Positions 21,875-31,395 of a DNA stretch of 64,000 nucleotides are shown one piece after another. A program made the position numbers and the translations under genes. The stretch comes from Aromatoleum petrolei (GTDB taxonomy: Bacteria > Pseudomonadota > Gammaproteobacteria > Burkholderiales > Rhodocyclaceae), in the NCBI RefSeq assembly GCF_017894385.1, contig NZ_CP059560.1:2852001-2916000 (forward strand), written 5' to 3'. The notes below the pieces were generated by a model. The model had not been told where the DNA came from, ran no database searches, and saw nothing but the letters and a program-made list of their open reading frames with translations. Numbering within the stretch: position 1 is the first letter of the stretch; each line of letters begins with the position of its first letter.

Positions 21875-23185
21875 ATGGATACGAAGGCAATCTACCCGAC
21901 CGAGCAGCTCAAGCTGTGGGGCAAGGCCAAGCAGTTGCGCGAGCAGTACTACCACAACTACGCCCGCGCCAAGGACAACGGCGGCATCCGCTGGTCCGCG
22001 GCGGGCTGGTCCTTCGACGCGATCCCGACCTCGCTCGGCGACGACGTCTATCCGCTGACCGGCGAGCCGTACTCGGCCGGCGTGTCGCTCGACAAGAAGT
22101 TCACCCAGCGCTGCCTCGACGCCGCCGAGTCCTACGGCTTCGCGCGCGACATGTGCTCCTACATGCGCATCTACTGGGGCAGCATGCACCTGGATGAATA
22201 CTTCTACGGCGGCAAGTGGCCGACCTCGGACTTCATCTTCCAGACGCAGATCTGCTGCTCGCACGCGAAGTGGTACCAGCACGTCGCGCACGTGAAGAAG
22301 ATCCCCGACTTCTATGTCGACGTGTCGGTCGGCGCGTACAAGGACCTCACGCCCGAGCGCCTCGACTACGTCACGAGCCAGCTGCACGACTCGATCGAGT
22401 TCGTCGAGAAGGCGACCGGGCGCAAGTGCGACGACGAGCTGCTGATCCGCGCGATCAGGAACGAGATGCGCTCGACCAGCCGCTGGGCGCAGATCTGCGA
22501 GCTGCAGAAGGCGCGGCCCGCGCCGCTCGACGAGAAGACCATGTACTCGCTGTATGTGCTGTGCATCCTGCACAAATCCTCGCAGTGGTGCGCGGACTTC
22601 ATGGACGAGCTGTACGACGAGGTGAAGGACCGCGTCGCGCGCGGCATCGCCGCGGTGGCCAACGAGCGCTGCCGTCTGATGTCCGACACGCAGCCGCCGT
22701 GGCCCTTCCTGAAGATCTTCCGCTATCTGGAGAGCTACGGCGCGGTGTCGATCGGCTCGCTCTACACCTTCGGCCTCGAAGGGACGTGGGAGTACAAGGA
22801 AGACGGATCCTGGGGCGCGCGCACGGTGCCGTGGGAGAAGGGCATAGCGATGAACGACCGCGACACGGCGCTGCGCCTGTATGCCGACTGGAACCTCTCG
22901 AAGCCGCTGTGGCAGCAGTTCTTCGACCCCTCGGTGAAGTCCGAGATGATGCTCGACATCGCGCGCGACTGGGGTGTCGACGGCTGCATGATGCACCTCA
23001 ACCGCGGCTGCGAAGGCCTCTCGGTCGGCATCATGGAAAACCGCCAGGCGATGGCCAAGGCCGGCATCCCGATCATGACCTACGAGGGCAACATGGGCGA
23101 CGAGCGCGAGTTCGACGAGGTTCGCACGCAGGCGCGCGTGGATGCCTTCATGGAACAGCTGGGCCTGCGCCGCCTGGCCGCCTGA
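21875..23185 (+). CDS. bcrB: Class I benzoyl-CoA reductase-like subunit, BcrB/BadE type
   Basis: A 436-residue partner of the BcrC-like protein, 19 bases downstream with an AGGAGACAAG ribosome site. It resembles BadE/BcrB from end to end ([82 protein letters not shown]). Cys residues in these motifs are the likely cluster and substrate-site ligands. The pair is expected to be cytoplasmic and oxygen-sensitive. The physiological substrate cannot be read directly; neighbours indicate a substituted benzoate or a related cyclic acid. A 2-hydroxyacyl-CoA dehydratase role is the main alternative. Confidence 0.85.
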   Translation: MDTKAIYPTEQLKLWGKAKQLREQYYHNYARAKDNGGIRWSAAGWSFDAIPTSLGDDVYPLTGEPYSAGVSLDKKFTQRCLDAAESYGFARDMCSYMRIYWGSMHLDEYFYGGKWPTSDFIFQTQICCSHAKWYQHVAHVKKIPDFYVDVSVGAYKDLTPERLDYVTSQLHDSIEFVEKATGRKCDDELLIRAIRNEMRSTSRWAQICELQKARPAPLDEKTMYSLYVLCILHKSSQWCADFMDELYDEVKDRVARGIAAVANERCRLMSDTQPPWPFLKIFRYLESYGAVSIGSLYTFGLEGTWEYKEDGSWGARTVPWEKGIAMNDRDTALRLYADWNLSKPLWQQFFDPSVKSEMMLDIARDWGVDGCMMHLNRGCEGLSVGIMENRQAMAKAGIPIMTYEGNMGDEREFDEVRTQARVDAFMEQLGLRRLAA

Positions 23186-23530
23186 GATCCCCGGCGCACC
23201 CCCAAAAAACCGATAGAGAGCGGCGCAGCGCCGCCGCTTCCGGAGGCCGTCCTTGCGTCATGGAGGATCTGATGCAGATTCCCATCGCCGAGTTGGGTCC
23301 GCGCTCCCACCGATCGGACGAAACCGATGGGCGTCGCGTCCCTGGAGCGGATCCCGGCGTCTGGTTTGGCGAGATCCGCAGCGCTCCGACATGGGTTCGT
23401 ACGGATGGCAGATTCCCGTTGACCTTCCGTGTAAAATGAACGAGTATTCATTCAACGCACTGCGGGGCGTCTCCGGAATGCGGGATGCCGCGGCTTCGCC
23501 GGGCAGTGGCAACGGAATGGGGGGGATGTG
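23186..23530. promoter_or_regulatory. Gap with TetR-type operator upstream of SDR
   Basis: The gap after the BcrB-like gene has a compact palindrome (GCGGCGCAGCGCCGC, near 23220-23235) that may end the first message. A 22-base operator-like site follows at 23433-23454, matching the best copy (30473-30494) at 18 of 22 positions. TTGACC (23419-23424) lies eight bases before the operator, the same spacing as TTGACT before the 30473 copy. A TAAAAT hexamer (23432-23437) overlaps its left arm. The true -10 is uncertain. Confidence 0.6.
23272..23439 (+). CDS. Small open frame, 55 residues, function unknown
   Basis: The ATG at 23272 has a well-spaced GGAGGA site. The product (start MQIPIAELGPRSH, end FPLTFRVK) is hydrophilic and arginine-rich, with no recognised motif, and its 3' end runs into the operator for the next operon. 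It could be a leader peptide or chance. I do not recognise it. Confidence 0.25.
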   Translation: MQIPIAELGPRSHRSDETDGRRVPGADPGVWFGEIRSAPTWVRTDGRFPLTFRVK

Positions 23531-24331
23531 ATGGCGGCAGAACTGTCTCGGGCGCTCGCAGGAAAACACGTGGTGATCACCGGCGGCGGCCGCGGCATCG
23601 GTGCCGCGGTCGCGGCGGCGCTGGCCGCGCAGGGTGCGCGGCTGACGTTGATGGGGCGCAACCGCGGGCAGCTCGAGGAGCGCGCCGCGGCGCTGCGCAC
23701 CCTCGGCGGCCCGTCCTGCGAAGTGCATTGCGAAGCGGTCGACGTCGCGGACGAAGCCTCGGTCGCCGCGGCCTTCGCCGGCGCCGCCGAACGCCTCGGC
23801 CCCGTCGCGGTTCTGGTGAACAACGCCGGCCAGGCCGGCAGCGCGCCTTTCCTGCGCACCGATCCGGCGCTGTGGCAGCAGATGCTGGACGTGAATCTCA
23901 CCGGCACCTATCTGGCGACGCGCGCCGCGCTGCCCGGCATGCTCGCCGCCGGCTGGGGCCGCGTCATCAACGTCGCGAGCACCGCGGGGGAGAAGGGCTA
24001 TCCCTACGTCTCCGCGTACTGCGCCGCCAAGCACGGCGTGATCGGCCTGACGCGCGCGTTGGCGCTGGAAATGGCGCACAAGAACATCACGGTGAATGCG
24101 GTATGCCCCGGCTACACCGATACCGATATCGTGCGCGACGCGGTCGCCAACATCCGCGAGAAGACCGGCCGCAGCGAGGCCGAGGCGCTCGCCGAACTCG
24201 CGAAACACAACCCGCAGGGCCGCCTGGTGCGCCCGGAGGAAGTCGCCAACGCGGTGCTGTGGTTGTGCCTGCCGGGTTCCGAGGCGATCACCGGCCAGGC
24301 GATCTCGGTGTCGGGCGGCGAGGTGATGTAG
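23531..24331 (+). CDS. Short-chain dehydrogenase/reductase
   Basis: A 266-residue classical SDR: NAD(P)-binding TGGGRGIG near residues 18-25, NNAG motif, catalytic Ser in [10 protein letters not shown] and the YCAAK motif (Tyr and Lys). It ends [12 protein letters not shown]. In the cluster it would oxidise a hydroxyacyl-CoA formed after ring reduction and hydration, or act on a ring hydroxyl. A GTG lies one codon earlier; I prefer the ATG. It is followed 92 bases later by an acyl-CoA dehydrogenase, probably in the same operon. Confidence 0.88.
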   Translation: MAAELSRALAGKHVVITGGGRGIGAAVAAALAAQGARLTLMGRNRGQLEERAAALRTLGGPSCEVHCEAVDVADEASVAAAFAGAAERLGPVAVLVNNAGQAGSAPFLRTDPALWQQMLDVNLTGTYLATRAALPGMLAAGWGRVINVASTAGEKGYPYVSAYCAAKHGVIGLTRALALEMAHKNITVNAVCPGYTDTDIVRDAVANIREKTGRSEAEALAELAKHNPQGRLVRPEEVANAVLWLCLPGSEAITGQAISVSGGEVM

Positions 24332-24423
24332 GCGGACCCGTCAGAGCGGGCGCCGCACTGGACAGCAACCATAAGGAGGAGGGCGGGCGCCGCCGGCGCA
24401 CCACCCCGAGAGGAGACGCAACG

Positions 24424-25602
24424 ATGAGTGATCGAAGCTATCTGGAGTGGCCCTTCTTCGACGAGCGCCACCGCGGCATGCAGATCGAACTGGAGGCCTG
24501 GGCGGCCGCGCACATCGACGGCCACCCGCATGGGGACCTCGACGACGCCTGCCGCAACCTGGTGAGAAAGCTCGGCGCCGACGGCTGGCTGCGCTACATG
24601 GTCGGCGGCACGGCCTACGGCGGCCGTCACGACACCATCGACACGCGCGCCGTGTGCCTGCTGCGCGAGACGCTGGCGCGCCATTCGGGGCTCGCCGACT
24701 TCGCGTTGGGCATGCAGGGGCTGGGTTCGGGCGCGATCACGCTGCACGGCAGCGACGCGCAGAAGCGCAACTACCTGACCGATGTCGCGGCGGGGCGGGC
24801 GATCCCGGCCTTCGCGCTGTCCGAGCCCGATTCCGGGTCCGACGTCGCGGCGATGGCCTGTGCCGCGCGGCGCGACGGCCAGGACTACATGCTCGACGGC
24901 GAGAAGACCTGGATCTCCAACGGCGGCATCGCGGACTTCTACGTCGTGTTCGCCCGCACCGGCGAAGCGCCCGGCGCGCGCGGCCTGTCCGCCTTCATCG
25001 TCGAGGCGAACCTTCCGGGTTTCGAGATCGCCGAGCGCATCGACGTGATCGCCCCGCATCCGCTCGCGCGCCTGCGCTTCATCGGCTGTCGCGTGCCCGC
25101 CGCGAACCTGCTCGGTGCGCCGGGGCAGGGCTTCAAGGTCGCGATGCAGACGCTGGACATCTTCCGCACCTCGGTCGCCGCCGCCGCGCTCGGCTTCGCG
25201 CGCCGCGCGCTGGACGAAGGCCTGCGCCGCGCCACGACGCGCGACATGTTCGGCAAGAAGCTCGCCGACTTCCAGATCACGCAGGCCAAGCTCGCGCAGA
25301 TGGCGACCCACGTCGACACCGCCGCGCTGCTCACCTACCGCGCCGCGTGGATGCGCGACCAGGGCAAGAACATCACCGGCGCCGCCGCGATGGCCAAGAT
25401 GACCTCCACGGAGACCGCGCAGCAGGTCATCGATGCCGCCGTGCAGCTGTGGGGCGGCTGCGGCGTCGTCAGCGAGCACCCGGTCGAACGCCTGTACCGC
25501 GAGATCCGCGCGTTGCGCATCTACGAGGGCGCGACCGAAGTGCAGCAGCTCATCATCGCCCGCCAGACCCTCTCCGCCTGGGAGCAGGAACAGGCCGTCT
25601 GA
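24424..25602 (+). CDS. Acyl-CoA dehydrogenase
   Basis: A 392-residue FAD-dependent acyl-CoA dehydrogenase: FAD-binding [13 protein letters not shown] and [16 protein letters not shown]-terminal domain with [17 protein letters not shown], and the end motif [16 protein letters not shown] containing the usual general-base Glu of this family. The start follows GAGAGGAGACGCAACG. It probably desaturates a cyclic or ring-opened CoA thioester in this pathway, passing electrons to ETF. The same subtype is, as I recall, found with aminobenzoyl-CoA-type gene clusters, but its substrate here is unknown. Confidence 0.88.
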   Translation: MSDRSYLEWPFFDERHRGMQIELEAWAAAHIDGHPHGDLDDACRNLVRKLGADGWLRYMVGGTAYGGRHDTIDTRAVCLLRETLARHSGLADFALGMQGLGSGAITLHGSDAQKRNYLTDVAAGRAIPAFALSEPDSGSDVAAMACAARRDGQDYMLDGEKTWISNGGIADFYVVFARTGEAPGARGLSAFIVEANLPGFEIAERIDVIAPHPLARLRFIGCRVPAANLLGAPGQGFKVAMQTLDIFRTSVAAAALGFARRALDEGLRRATTRDMFGKKLADFQITQAKLAQMATHVDTAALLTYRAAWMRDQGKNITGAAAMAKMTSTETAQQVIDAAVQLWGGCGVVSEHPVERLYREIRALRIYEGATEVQQLIIARQTLSAWEQEQAV

Positions 25603-25668
25603 GCCTGGCAAGGGTTCGCGGCGGACGTCCTGCGGCGTCCGTCGCGGACCCCCTTTTCTCTCCGTACG

Positions 25669-25691
25669 TAAAATGAGTGAACGTTCAGCCA
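25669..25691. promoter_or_regulatory. TetR-type operator upstream of TRAP operon
   Basis: TGAGTGAA-CG-TTCAGCCA at 25674-25691 contains a perfect ten-base palindrome TGAACGTTCA. A TAAAAT hexamer (25669-25674), possible -10, abuts it, as in the 23433 copy. This shorter site has a two-base centre, while the copies at 20568, 23433 and 30473 have six-base centres. Confidence 0.55.
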
Positions 25692-25718
25692 GTGAGCGCG
25701 CGAATGAGGAGACAACAC

Positions 25719-26378
25719 ATGCATACGAGCGTAGTGAGCCTGGATGCTGCTGCCGCGGCGGGGTTGCGGCCCGCGAAGGTGTGCGGCGCGGGAAGCGTGG
25801 AGGGGGAGGGCGGGGATGAGGACGCCGGCGTCCAGCTCGAGCCTGGGTCGATCGAGCACGTCGCCCACCCGGAGGCCTTGCCGCACGGGCCGTGGGGCCG
25901 GCGCCTGTATGCGGCGAGCAGGGTGTCCGCGCTGATGGGCGGGACCATCTTCATGCTGCTGATCGGCATGTCGCTGGCGTCCATCGTCGGGCGCAAGCTC
26001 TTTGCGTTGCCGGTGCCGGGCGATTTCGAGGTCCTGCAGATGGGCGCGGCCGTCGCGTCGGCGACCTTCTTCTCCTACTGCCAGATGGTCGACGGCCACG
26101 TGCGCGTCGACTTCTTCACGCACTGGCTGCCGCAGCGCGGGCGCGCCTTCCTCGACGGGCTGGCGGCGCTGCTGATGGGTGCGGTCGCGCTGCTGATCGC
26201 GTGGCGTACCGCCGTTGCGGCCGTCGCGTCCTACGAATCGGGCGAGGCCTCGCTGATGCTGGGCTGGCCGGGGTGGGTGTCGATCGCGCTGATCGTGCCG
26301 GCCTTCCTGTTGTTTGCGACGACCAGCCTGTACATCGCGGGCCGTCGCTTCCGCATCGTGACCGGAGGTGAAAAATGA
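25719..26378 (+). CDS. dctQ: TRAP transporter small membrane subunit (DctQ type)
   Basis: A 219-residue membrane protein with four hydrophobic helices in the last 150 residues (MGGTIFMLLIGMSLASIVG, FEVLQMGAAVASATFFSY, FLDGLAALLMGAVALLIAW, SIALIVPAFLLFATTSLY) and the DctQ-type sequence MVDGHVRVDFF. About 65 residues of N-terminal extension, rich in Gly, Glu and Ala, precede the first helix and look unusual for DctQ. The start at 25719 follows GAGGAGACAACAC; the earlier in-frame ATG at 25677 overlaps the operator. The stop overlaps the DctM start by four bases. Confidence 0.88.
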   Translation: MHTSVVSLDAAAAAGLRPAKVCGAGSVEGEGGDEDAGVQLEPGSIEHVAHPEALPHGPWGRRLYAASRVSALMGGTIFMLLIGMSLASIVGRKLFALPVPGDFEVLQMGAAVASATFFSYCQMVDGHVRVDFFTHWLPQRGRAFLDGLAALLMGAVALLIAWRTAVAAVASYESGEASLMLGWPGWVSIALIVPAFLLFATTSLYIAGRRFRIVTGGEK

Positions 26379-27706
26379 GCGGCATTGCGATCGGCGCGAC
26401 GATGTTCGGGGTGCTGCTGGCGCTGCTGGTGCTGCGGGTGCATATCGGCATCACCATGTTCCTCGTCGGCGCAGCGGGCTACCTGACGATGATGGGCGGC
26501 GAGATCACGCCCTTCCTCAACATGCTGAAGAACCTCGCCTACGCGCGGCTCTCCAACTACGATCTGGCCGTCATCCCGATGTTCCTGCTGATGGGCCAGT
26601 TCGCGACCCACGGCGGCCTGTCGCGCGCGCTGTTCCGTTGCGTGAGCTCGCTCGTCGGGCACTGGCGCGGCGGCGTCGCGATCGCCTCGACCGGCGCCTG
26701 TGCGGGCTTCGGCGCGATCTGCGGCTCCTCGCTCGCCACCGCGGCGACGATGGGCCAGGTGGCCTTGCCGGAGTTGAAGCGCTGCAACTACTCCGGCGCC
26801 CTGTCGACCGGCGCGCTGGCCGCGGGCGGCACGCTGGGTATCCTGATCCCGCCCTCGGTGCCGCTGGTGATCTACGCGGTGCTCACGCAGGAGTCGATCG
26901 GCAAGCTCTTCATGGCGGCGGTGCTACCGGGCCTGATCGCAATGCTCGGCTACATGCTGGTGATCCGCATCATCGTCACGCTCAAGCCCGAGGCCGGACC
27001 GGCCGGCCCGCGCGTGCCGGTGGCGGAGAAGCTGCGCTCGATTGCCAACGTCGCCCCCGTCGCGCTGATCTTCCTCGTCGTCATCGTCGGCATCTACGGC
27101 GGCTGGGCCAACCCCACCGAGGCGGCCTCGATCGGCGCGGCGGCCTGCGGCATCCTCGCGGTGGTCACGGGCGGCATGCGCGCCGAGGGCATCCGCGAAA
27201 GCGTGCTCGGCGCCGCCGAGGCCACGGCGATGATCTTCCTTGTGCTGCTCGGCGCCGACATGCTCAACACCGGCCTCGCGCTCACGCAGATGCCGGTCGA
27301 GCTCGCGAATTGGGTCAAGGACAGCGGCCTGTCGCCGCTGCTGGTGCTCACGGCGATCCTGCTGATCTACGTGTTCCTCGGCTGCGTCATGGACGCGCTG
27401 GCGATGATCCTGCTGACCATCCCCATCTTCTATCCGATGGTCATGGGGCTGGAATTCTGGGGCCTGACGCCGGACGAGAAGTCGATCTGGTTCGGCATCC
27501 TGGTGCTGATGGTGGTCGAGATCGGCCTGGTGCATCCGCCGGTCGGCATGAACATCTACATCATCAACAAGGCCGCGAAGGACGTGCCGCTCACCGATAC
27601 CTTCCGCGGGGTGATGCCCTTCCTCGCATCGGACCTCGCGCGCATCACGCTGCTGCTGTTCTTTCCCGCCATCACGCTGTATCTGGTCCGGACCTTCGGC
27701 GGCTGA
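26375..27706 (+). CDS. dctM: TRAP transporter large permease subunit (DctM type)
   Basis: A 443-residue permease with about twelve hydrophobic segments and the DctM motifs GGTLGILIPPSVPLVIYAVLT and VEIGLVHPPVGMNIYIINK. It forms the cation-driven channel of a TRAP importer together with DctQ and DctP subunits. The ATG lies in an ATGA overlap with the preceding gene after a GGAGGTG ribosome site. The cluster position suggests an aromatic or cyclic carboxylate as cargo. Confidence 0.93.
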   Translation: MSGIAIGATMFGVLLALLVLRVHIGITMFLVGAAGYLTMMGGEITPFLNMLKNLAYARLSNYDLAVIPMFLLMGQFATHGGLSRALFRCVSSLVGHWRGGVAIASTGACAGFGAICGSSLATAATMGQVALPELKRCNYSGALSTGALAAGGTLGILIPPSVPLVIYAVLTQESIGKLFMAAVLPGLIAMLGYMLVIRIIVTLKPEAGPAGPRVPVAEKLRSIANVAPVALIFLVVIVGIYGGWANPTEAASIGAAACGILAVVTGGMRAEGIRESVLGAAEATAMIFLVLLGADMLNTGLALTQMPVELANWVKDSGLSPLLVLTAILLIYVFLGCVMDALAMILLTIPIFYPMVMGLEFWGLTPDEKSIWFGILVLMVVEIGLVHPPVGMNIYIINKAAKDVPLTDTFRGVMPFLASDLARITLLLFFPAITLYLVRTFGG

Positions 27707-27745
27707 CAAGCTGAGGCCGGCCCTTCATTCCAAGGAGGAGACGCG

Positions 27746-28777
27746 ATGAATACCGGAAAACTGCTCAAGCCGCTGCTGGCGGCCCTGCTGTTCGCGGGCG
27801 GCGCCGCCCAGGCCCAGTCGGACAAGGTCGTGACGCTGCGCGTGCATCACTTCCTGCCGCCGTCGTCGAACACCCAGGTGAAATTCCTCGAGCCGTGGTG
27901 CGCCAAGATCGGCGCCGAATCGGGCGGACGTCTGAAGTGCCAGATCTACCCGGCGATGCAGATGGGCGGCACGCCGCCGCAGCTCTTCGACCAGGCCAAG
28001 GACGGCGTGGCCGATATCGTGTGGGCGCTGCCGGGCTACCAGGCGGGGCGTTTCCTCGTCACCGAAGCGTTCGAACTGCCGTTCATGGGCAGCTCGGGCG
28101 AGAAGTCGAGCCGCGCGCTGTGGACCTATGCGACCAAGAACGCGCGCGACGAATACAAGGGCGTGCGCCCGCTGGTGTTCCACGTGATCGCTGGCATGGC
28201 GCTGCACACGACCACGAAGCAGGTCAAAACCATGGCCGACCTCAGCGGCCTCAAGCTGCGTGCGCCGACGCGTCTGGCAACGCGCATGCTGAGCGCCCTC
28301 GGCGCGACCCCGGTGCCGATGCCGGTGCCGATGGTCACCGAAAGCCTCGCCAAGGGCGTGATCGACGGTGCCATGATCCCGTGGGAGGTCGTGCCGGCGA
28401 TGAAGATTCAGGAAGTCGTCAAGTTCCATACCGAAACCGACCCCAGCCTGCCGCTGCTATCCACGTCCGCCTTCATCCTGGCAATGAATCCGGCGAAATA
28501 CGACAGCCTGCCGGCGGACCTGAAGCAGGTCATCGACGCCAACAGCGGCCCCGAGGTGTCCGCGTGGGCCGGCAAGATCTGGGACGACGCAACGCTGACG
28601 GGACGGCAGGCCGGCGTCGAGCGCAAGAACACGTTCTACACCGTGCCGGCCGAAGAGCTGGGCAAGTGGCAGAAGGCGTCCCAATCGGTCACTGCGGACT
28701 GGGTCAAGGAGGTCAGCGCCAAGGGCTATGACGGCCAGAAGCTGCTGGCCGAGGCTCGGACGCTTCTTGCGAATTGA
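27746..28777 (+). CDS. dctP: TRAP transporter periplasmic binding protein (DctP type)
   Basis: A 343-residue solute receptor. The signal peptide covers about residues 1-23 (cleavage after AQA). The mature protein starts VVTLRVHHFLPPSSNTQ and has the DctP core with LSGLKLRAPTRLATRMLSALGATPVPMP, which includes the conserved Arg that binds the substrate carboxylate. The start has an AAGGAGGAGACG ribosome site. It gives the importer its specificity. Unlike many TRAP operons, it follows the permease genes. Confidence 0.92.
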   Translation: MNTGKLLKPLLAALLFAGGAAQAQSDKVVTLRVHHFLPPSSNTQVKFLEPWCAKIGAESGGRLKCQIYPAMQMGGTPPQLFDQAKDGVADIVWALPGYQAGRFLVTEAFELPFMGSSGEKSSRALWTYATKNARDEYKGVRPLVFHVIAGMALHTTTKQVKTMADLSGLKLRAPTRLATRMLSALGATPVPMPVPMVTESLAKGVIDGAMIPWEVVPAMKIQEVVKFHTETDPSLPLLSTSAFILAMNPAKYDSLPADLKQVIDANSGPEVSAWAGKIWDDATLTGRQAGVERKNTFYTVPAEELGKWQKASQSVTADWVKEVSAKGYDGQKLLAEARTLLAN

Positions 28778-28844
28778 GGCGCGGGCGCCCCGCCCGAACC
28801 CCGGGATGCCCGCCGGGGAACCCTTTGGTCGTCCTGGAGTAGAC

Positions 28845-30416
28845 ATGAGTTTTGACAATACCGCGCGCTGCGGCGCGATGAACGCCGCCGACGAGATCAT
28901 CGGCCGCCCCCTCGCGCTGGGTCTCGCCGACCGGCCCGCGATCGTCGGCGCCGGCCGTTCCGTCACCTACGGCGAACTCGATGCGATGGTCAATCGCAGC
29001 GGCAACGCGATGAAGATGCACGGCCTGGCGCGTGGCGAACGCGTCCTCTTCCTGATGGACGACTCGCCCGAGATGGTGGCGGGCTACCTCGGCGCGATGC
29101 GCATCGGCGCCGTCGCGGTCGCCCTCAACGTGCGGCTCGCGCCGCGCGACGTGCGCTACGTGATCGAGGACAGCGCCTGCCGCCTGCTGTTCGTGGATGC
29201 CGAATTCGCGCACCTCTATCAGGAGATCGCCGCCGAGCTCGCCGCCCCGCCGCAGGTGATCGTGCGCGGCGCCGCGCCGCGCGTCGGCGTGCCGCTCGAG
29301 GACTTCCTCGCGGGCCAGGCCGACACGCTGGCCTCGACGCCGGCGGCGCCCGACGACATCGCCTTCTGGGTGTATTCCTCGGGCACCACCGGGCGGCCCA
29401 AGGCGGTGATGCACACGCACGCGTGCGTGCTGATCGCCGACCGCATGGAGGCCGAATACTTCGGCGTGGGCCCCGGCGACCGCATTTTCGCCACCTCCAA
29501 GATGTTCTTCGGCTGGGCGCTGGGCCATTCGTTGATGGGCGGGCTGCGCTGCGGCGCGACGGTCATCATCGCCGCCGGTTGGCCCGACCCGGTGCGCATC
29601 ATGGGGGTGGTCGACACTCACCGCCCGACGCTGTTCTTCAGCACCCCGGTGATGTACCGCAACCTGTTGCGCGAGGGGGCGGGCGACAGCGAGGCCTTCC
29701 GCGCGGTGCGCCACTTCCTGTCGGCCGGCGAGAAGCTGCCCGAGACGCTGTACCAGTCCTGGCTCGAGGCAACGGGCCAGCCCCTCATCGACGGCATCGG
29801 CGCCTCGGAGACGATCTTTCTCTTCCTCGTCAATGACGGGGCAGCGCAGCGGCCCGGCTCCTGCGGCAAGCCCGTGCCCTGGGCGGAGGTGCGCCTCGTC
29901 GATGAGGCCGGCGCGGATATCGTCGAGCCGGATGTGCCCGGGCAGATCGCGATCCGCATGTCCTCGCAGTTCAGCGGCTACTGGAATCAGCCCGAGCAGA
30001 CGAGGAAGGCCCTGCGCGACGGCTGGTATTTTCCCGGCGACATGTTCAGCTTCGACCGAGACGGTTACTGGTACCACAACGGCCGGGCCGACGACATGCT
30101 GAAGATCTCCGGTCAGTGGGTGAGCCCGTCCGAAATCGAAGGCTGCGCGATGACCGCGCCCGGCATCGCCGAGGCCGTCGTCGTCGGCGTGCCGCAGGAA
30201 GACGGGTTGACGCGGCTTGTGCTGGTGGCCGTGGCGAAGGATCCGTCCGCGAGCCATTCCCGCCTGTCCGCGCAGGTGCAGGACACGCTGATGGCGAACC
30301 TGTCGATCTACAAATGCCCGCGCACCGTCCGGTTTGTGGACGAGCTGCCGCGCACCGCGACCGGCAAGATCCAGAAGTTCCGCTTGCGTGAGCTGCTCAA
30401 GGCGGGGCGGCTGTAG
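28845..30416 (+). CDS. Benzoate-CoA ligase family enzyme
   Basis: A 523-residue adenylate-forming ligase that activates the imported acid to its CoA ester. Motifs: YSSGTTGRPKAVMH near residue 177, GIGASETIFLFLVN, hinge GRADDMLKISGQWVSPSEIE and C-terminal PRTATGKIQKFRLREL with the catalytic Lys. It is clearly related to the bclA product of this window but divergent, so a different substituted benzoate or cyclic carboxylate is likely. The start follows CTGGAGTAGAC; a longer in-frame version would overlap the dctP gene. Confidence 0.9.
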   Translation: MSFDNTARCGAMNAADEIIGRPLALGLADRPAIVGAGRSVTYGELDAMVNRSGNAMKMHGLARGERVLFLMDDSPEMVAGYLGAMRIGAVAVALNVRLAPRDVRYVIEDSACRLLFVDAEFAHLYQEIAAELAAPPQVIVRGAAPRVGVPLEDFLAGQADTLASTPAAPDDIAFWVYSSGTTGRPKAVMHTHACVLIADRMEAEYFGVGPGDRIFATSKMFFGWALGHSLMGGLRCGATVIIAAGWPDPVRIMGVVDTHRPTLFFSTPVMYRNLLREGAGDSEAFRAVRHFLSAGEKLPETLYQSWLEATGQPLIDGIGASETIFLFLVNDGAAQRPGSCGKPVPWAEVRLVDEAGADIVEPDVPGQIAIRMSSQFSGYWNQPEQTRKALRDGWYFPGDMFSFDRDGYWYHNGRADDMLKISGQWVSPSEIEGCAMTAPGIAEAVVVGVPQEDGLTRLVLVAVAKDPSASHSRLSAQVQDTLMANLSIYKCPRTVRFVDELPRTATGKIQKFRLRELLKAGRL

Positions 30417-30472
30417 GACGTCCATCGCCCGATCCCGACGGAAATTTGTGTAAAGGGCTTGACTAGATTTAT

Positions 30473-30494
30473 TGAATGAACGAACATTCATTCA
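30473..30494. promoter_or_regulatory. Best copy of the TetR-type operator
   Basis: Perfect eight-base arms TGAATGAA and TTCATTCA flank a six-base centre CGAACA. TTGACT (30459-30464) lies eight bases upstream, so RNA polymerase and a repressor would compete. It heads the BadH-like SDR gene, 104 bases upstream of the start codon. Confidence 0.75.
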
Positions 30495-30598
30495 ACTACT
30501 GACGGAACCGGAAACGGGGCGCTGCAGCAAACAGGTAGCGGGGCGACGCAAGCGAAGGCGCCCCGGGATGCGAATGACTGGTGAATGAGGAGACAGAC

Positions 30599-31345
30599 AT
30601 GAACCTGCAAGGCAAAACGGCCGTCGTCACGGGCGGCGCATCGGGGATCGGCCATGCGACGGCGGAGACGCTGGCGCGGGCGGGCGCCAAGGTCGTGATC
30701 GGCGACATCGACGCGGCCAAGGGGGCGGCCGCAGCCGGCCTGCTCGCGGAGCAACACCTCGACGTCGATTTCGTCCGTCTCGACGTGACCGACATGGACT
30801 CCATCCAGGCCTTCCGCGACGAGACCTATCGCCGTCATGGCCAGGTCGACATCGTCGCCAACGTCGCCGGCTGGGGGAAAATCCAGCCCTTCATGGAGAA
30901 CACGCCCGACTTCTGGCGCAAGGTCGTCGACCTCAACCTGCTCGGGCCGGTCGCCGTGTCGCAGGCCTTCCTGCAGCAGATGGTCGAGCGCGGCTCGGGC
31001 AAGATCGTCACCGTGTCGAGCGACGCCGGCCGCGTCGGCAGCCTCGGCGAGACCGTATATTCGGGCGCCAAGGGCGGTGCGATCGCCTTCACCAAGTCGC
31101 TCGCCCGCGAGGTCGCGCGCTACAACATCAACGTCAACTGCGTGTGCCCCGGCCCGACCGACACGCCGCTGCTGCAGGCGGTGCCCGAGAAGCACCGGGA
31201 GGCCTTCGTCAAGGCCACCCCGATGCGCCGCCTCGCCAAGCCGTCCGAGCTCGCCGACGCCGTGCTGTTCTTTGCCAGCGACCGCGCCAGCTTCATCACC
31301 GGCCAGGTCATCAGCGTCAGCGGCGGTCTCACGCTTGCTGGCTGA
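30599..31345 (+). CDS. BadH-like short-chain dehydrogenase
   Basis: A 248-residue [11 protein letters not shown] cofactor loop, NVAGWG in place of NNAG, catalytic Ser in [17 protein letters not shown] (Tyr/Lys) and the C-terminal [17 protein letters not shown]. The text around [12 protein letters not shown] and [12 protein letters not shown] strongly resembles BadH, the 2-hydroxycyclohexanecarboxyl-CoA dehydrogenase of Rhodopseudomonas palustris. It may therefore oxidise a ring hydroxyl next to the CoA-bearing carbon. The start at 30599 follows GAGGAGACAGAC; an in-frame ATG six codons earlier is possible. Confidence 0.88.
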   Translation: MNLQGKTAVVTGGASGIGHATAETLARAGAKVVIGDIDAAKGAAAAGLLAEQHLDVDFVRLDVTDMDSIQAFRDETYRRHGQVDIVANVAGWGKIQPFMENTPDFWRKVVDLNLLGPVAVSQAFLQQMVERGSGKIVTVSSDAGRVGSLGETVYSGAKGGAIAFTKSLAREVARYNINVNCVCPGPTDTPLLQAVPEKHREAFVKATPMRRLAKPSELADAVLFFASDRASFITGQVISVSGGLTLAG

Positions 31346-31360
31346 GTGACTGTTCATTCG
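31343..31360. promoter_or_regulatory. Weak TetR-type operator between SDR and crotonase genes
   Basis: TGAGTGAC-TG-TTCATTCG partly matches the palindromes upstream of the other units; its right half is close to consensus and the left half is degenerate. It would control the crotonase gene that begins 36 bases later, or give internal control of the operon. Confidence 0.45.
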
Positions 31361-31395
31361 AATTCCCAAGCGCAATCCACCTCCAGGAGAATCAC

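Noticed and set aside
20716..23185. Reading the pair as 2-hydroxyglutaryl-CoA dehydratase subunits.
   Set aside because: The superfamily is shared, but the text resembles BadD/BadE much more closely and no dehydratase activator is adjacent; kept as the alternative.
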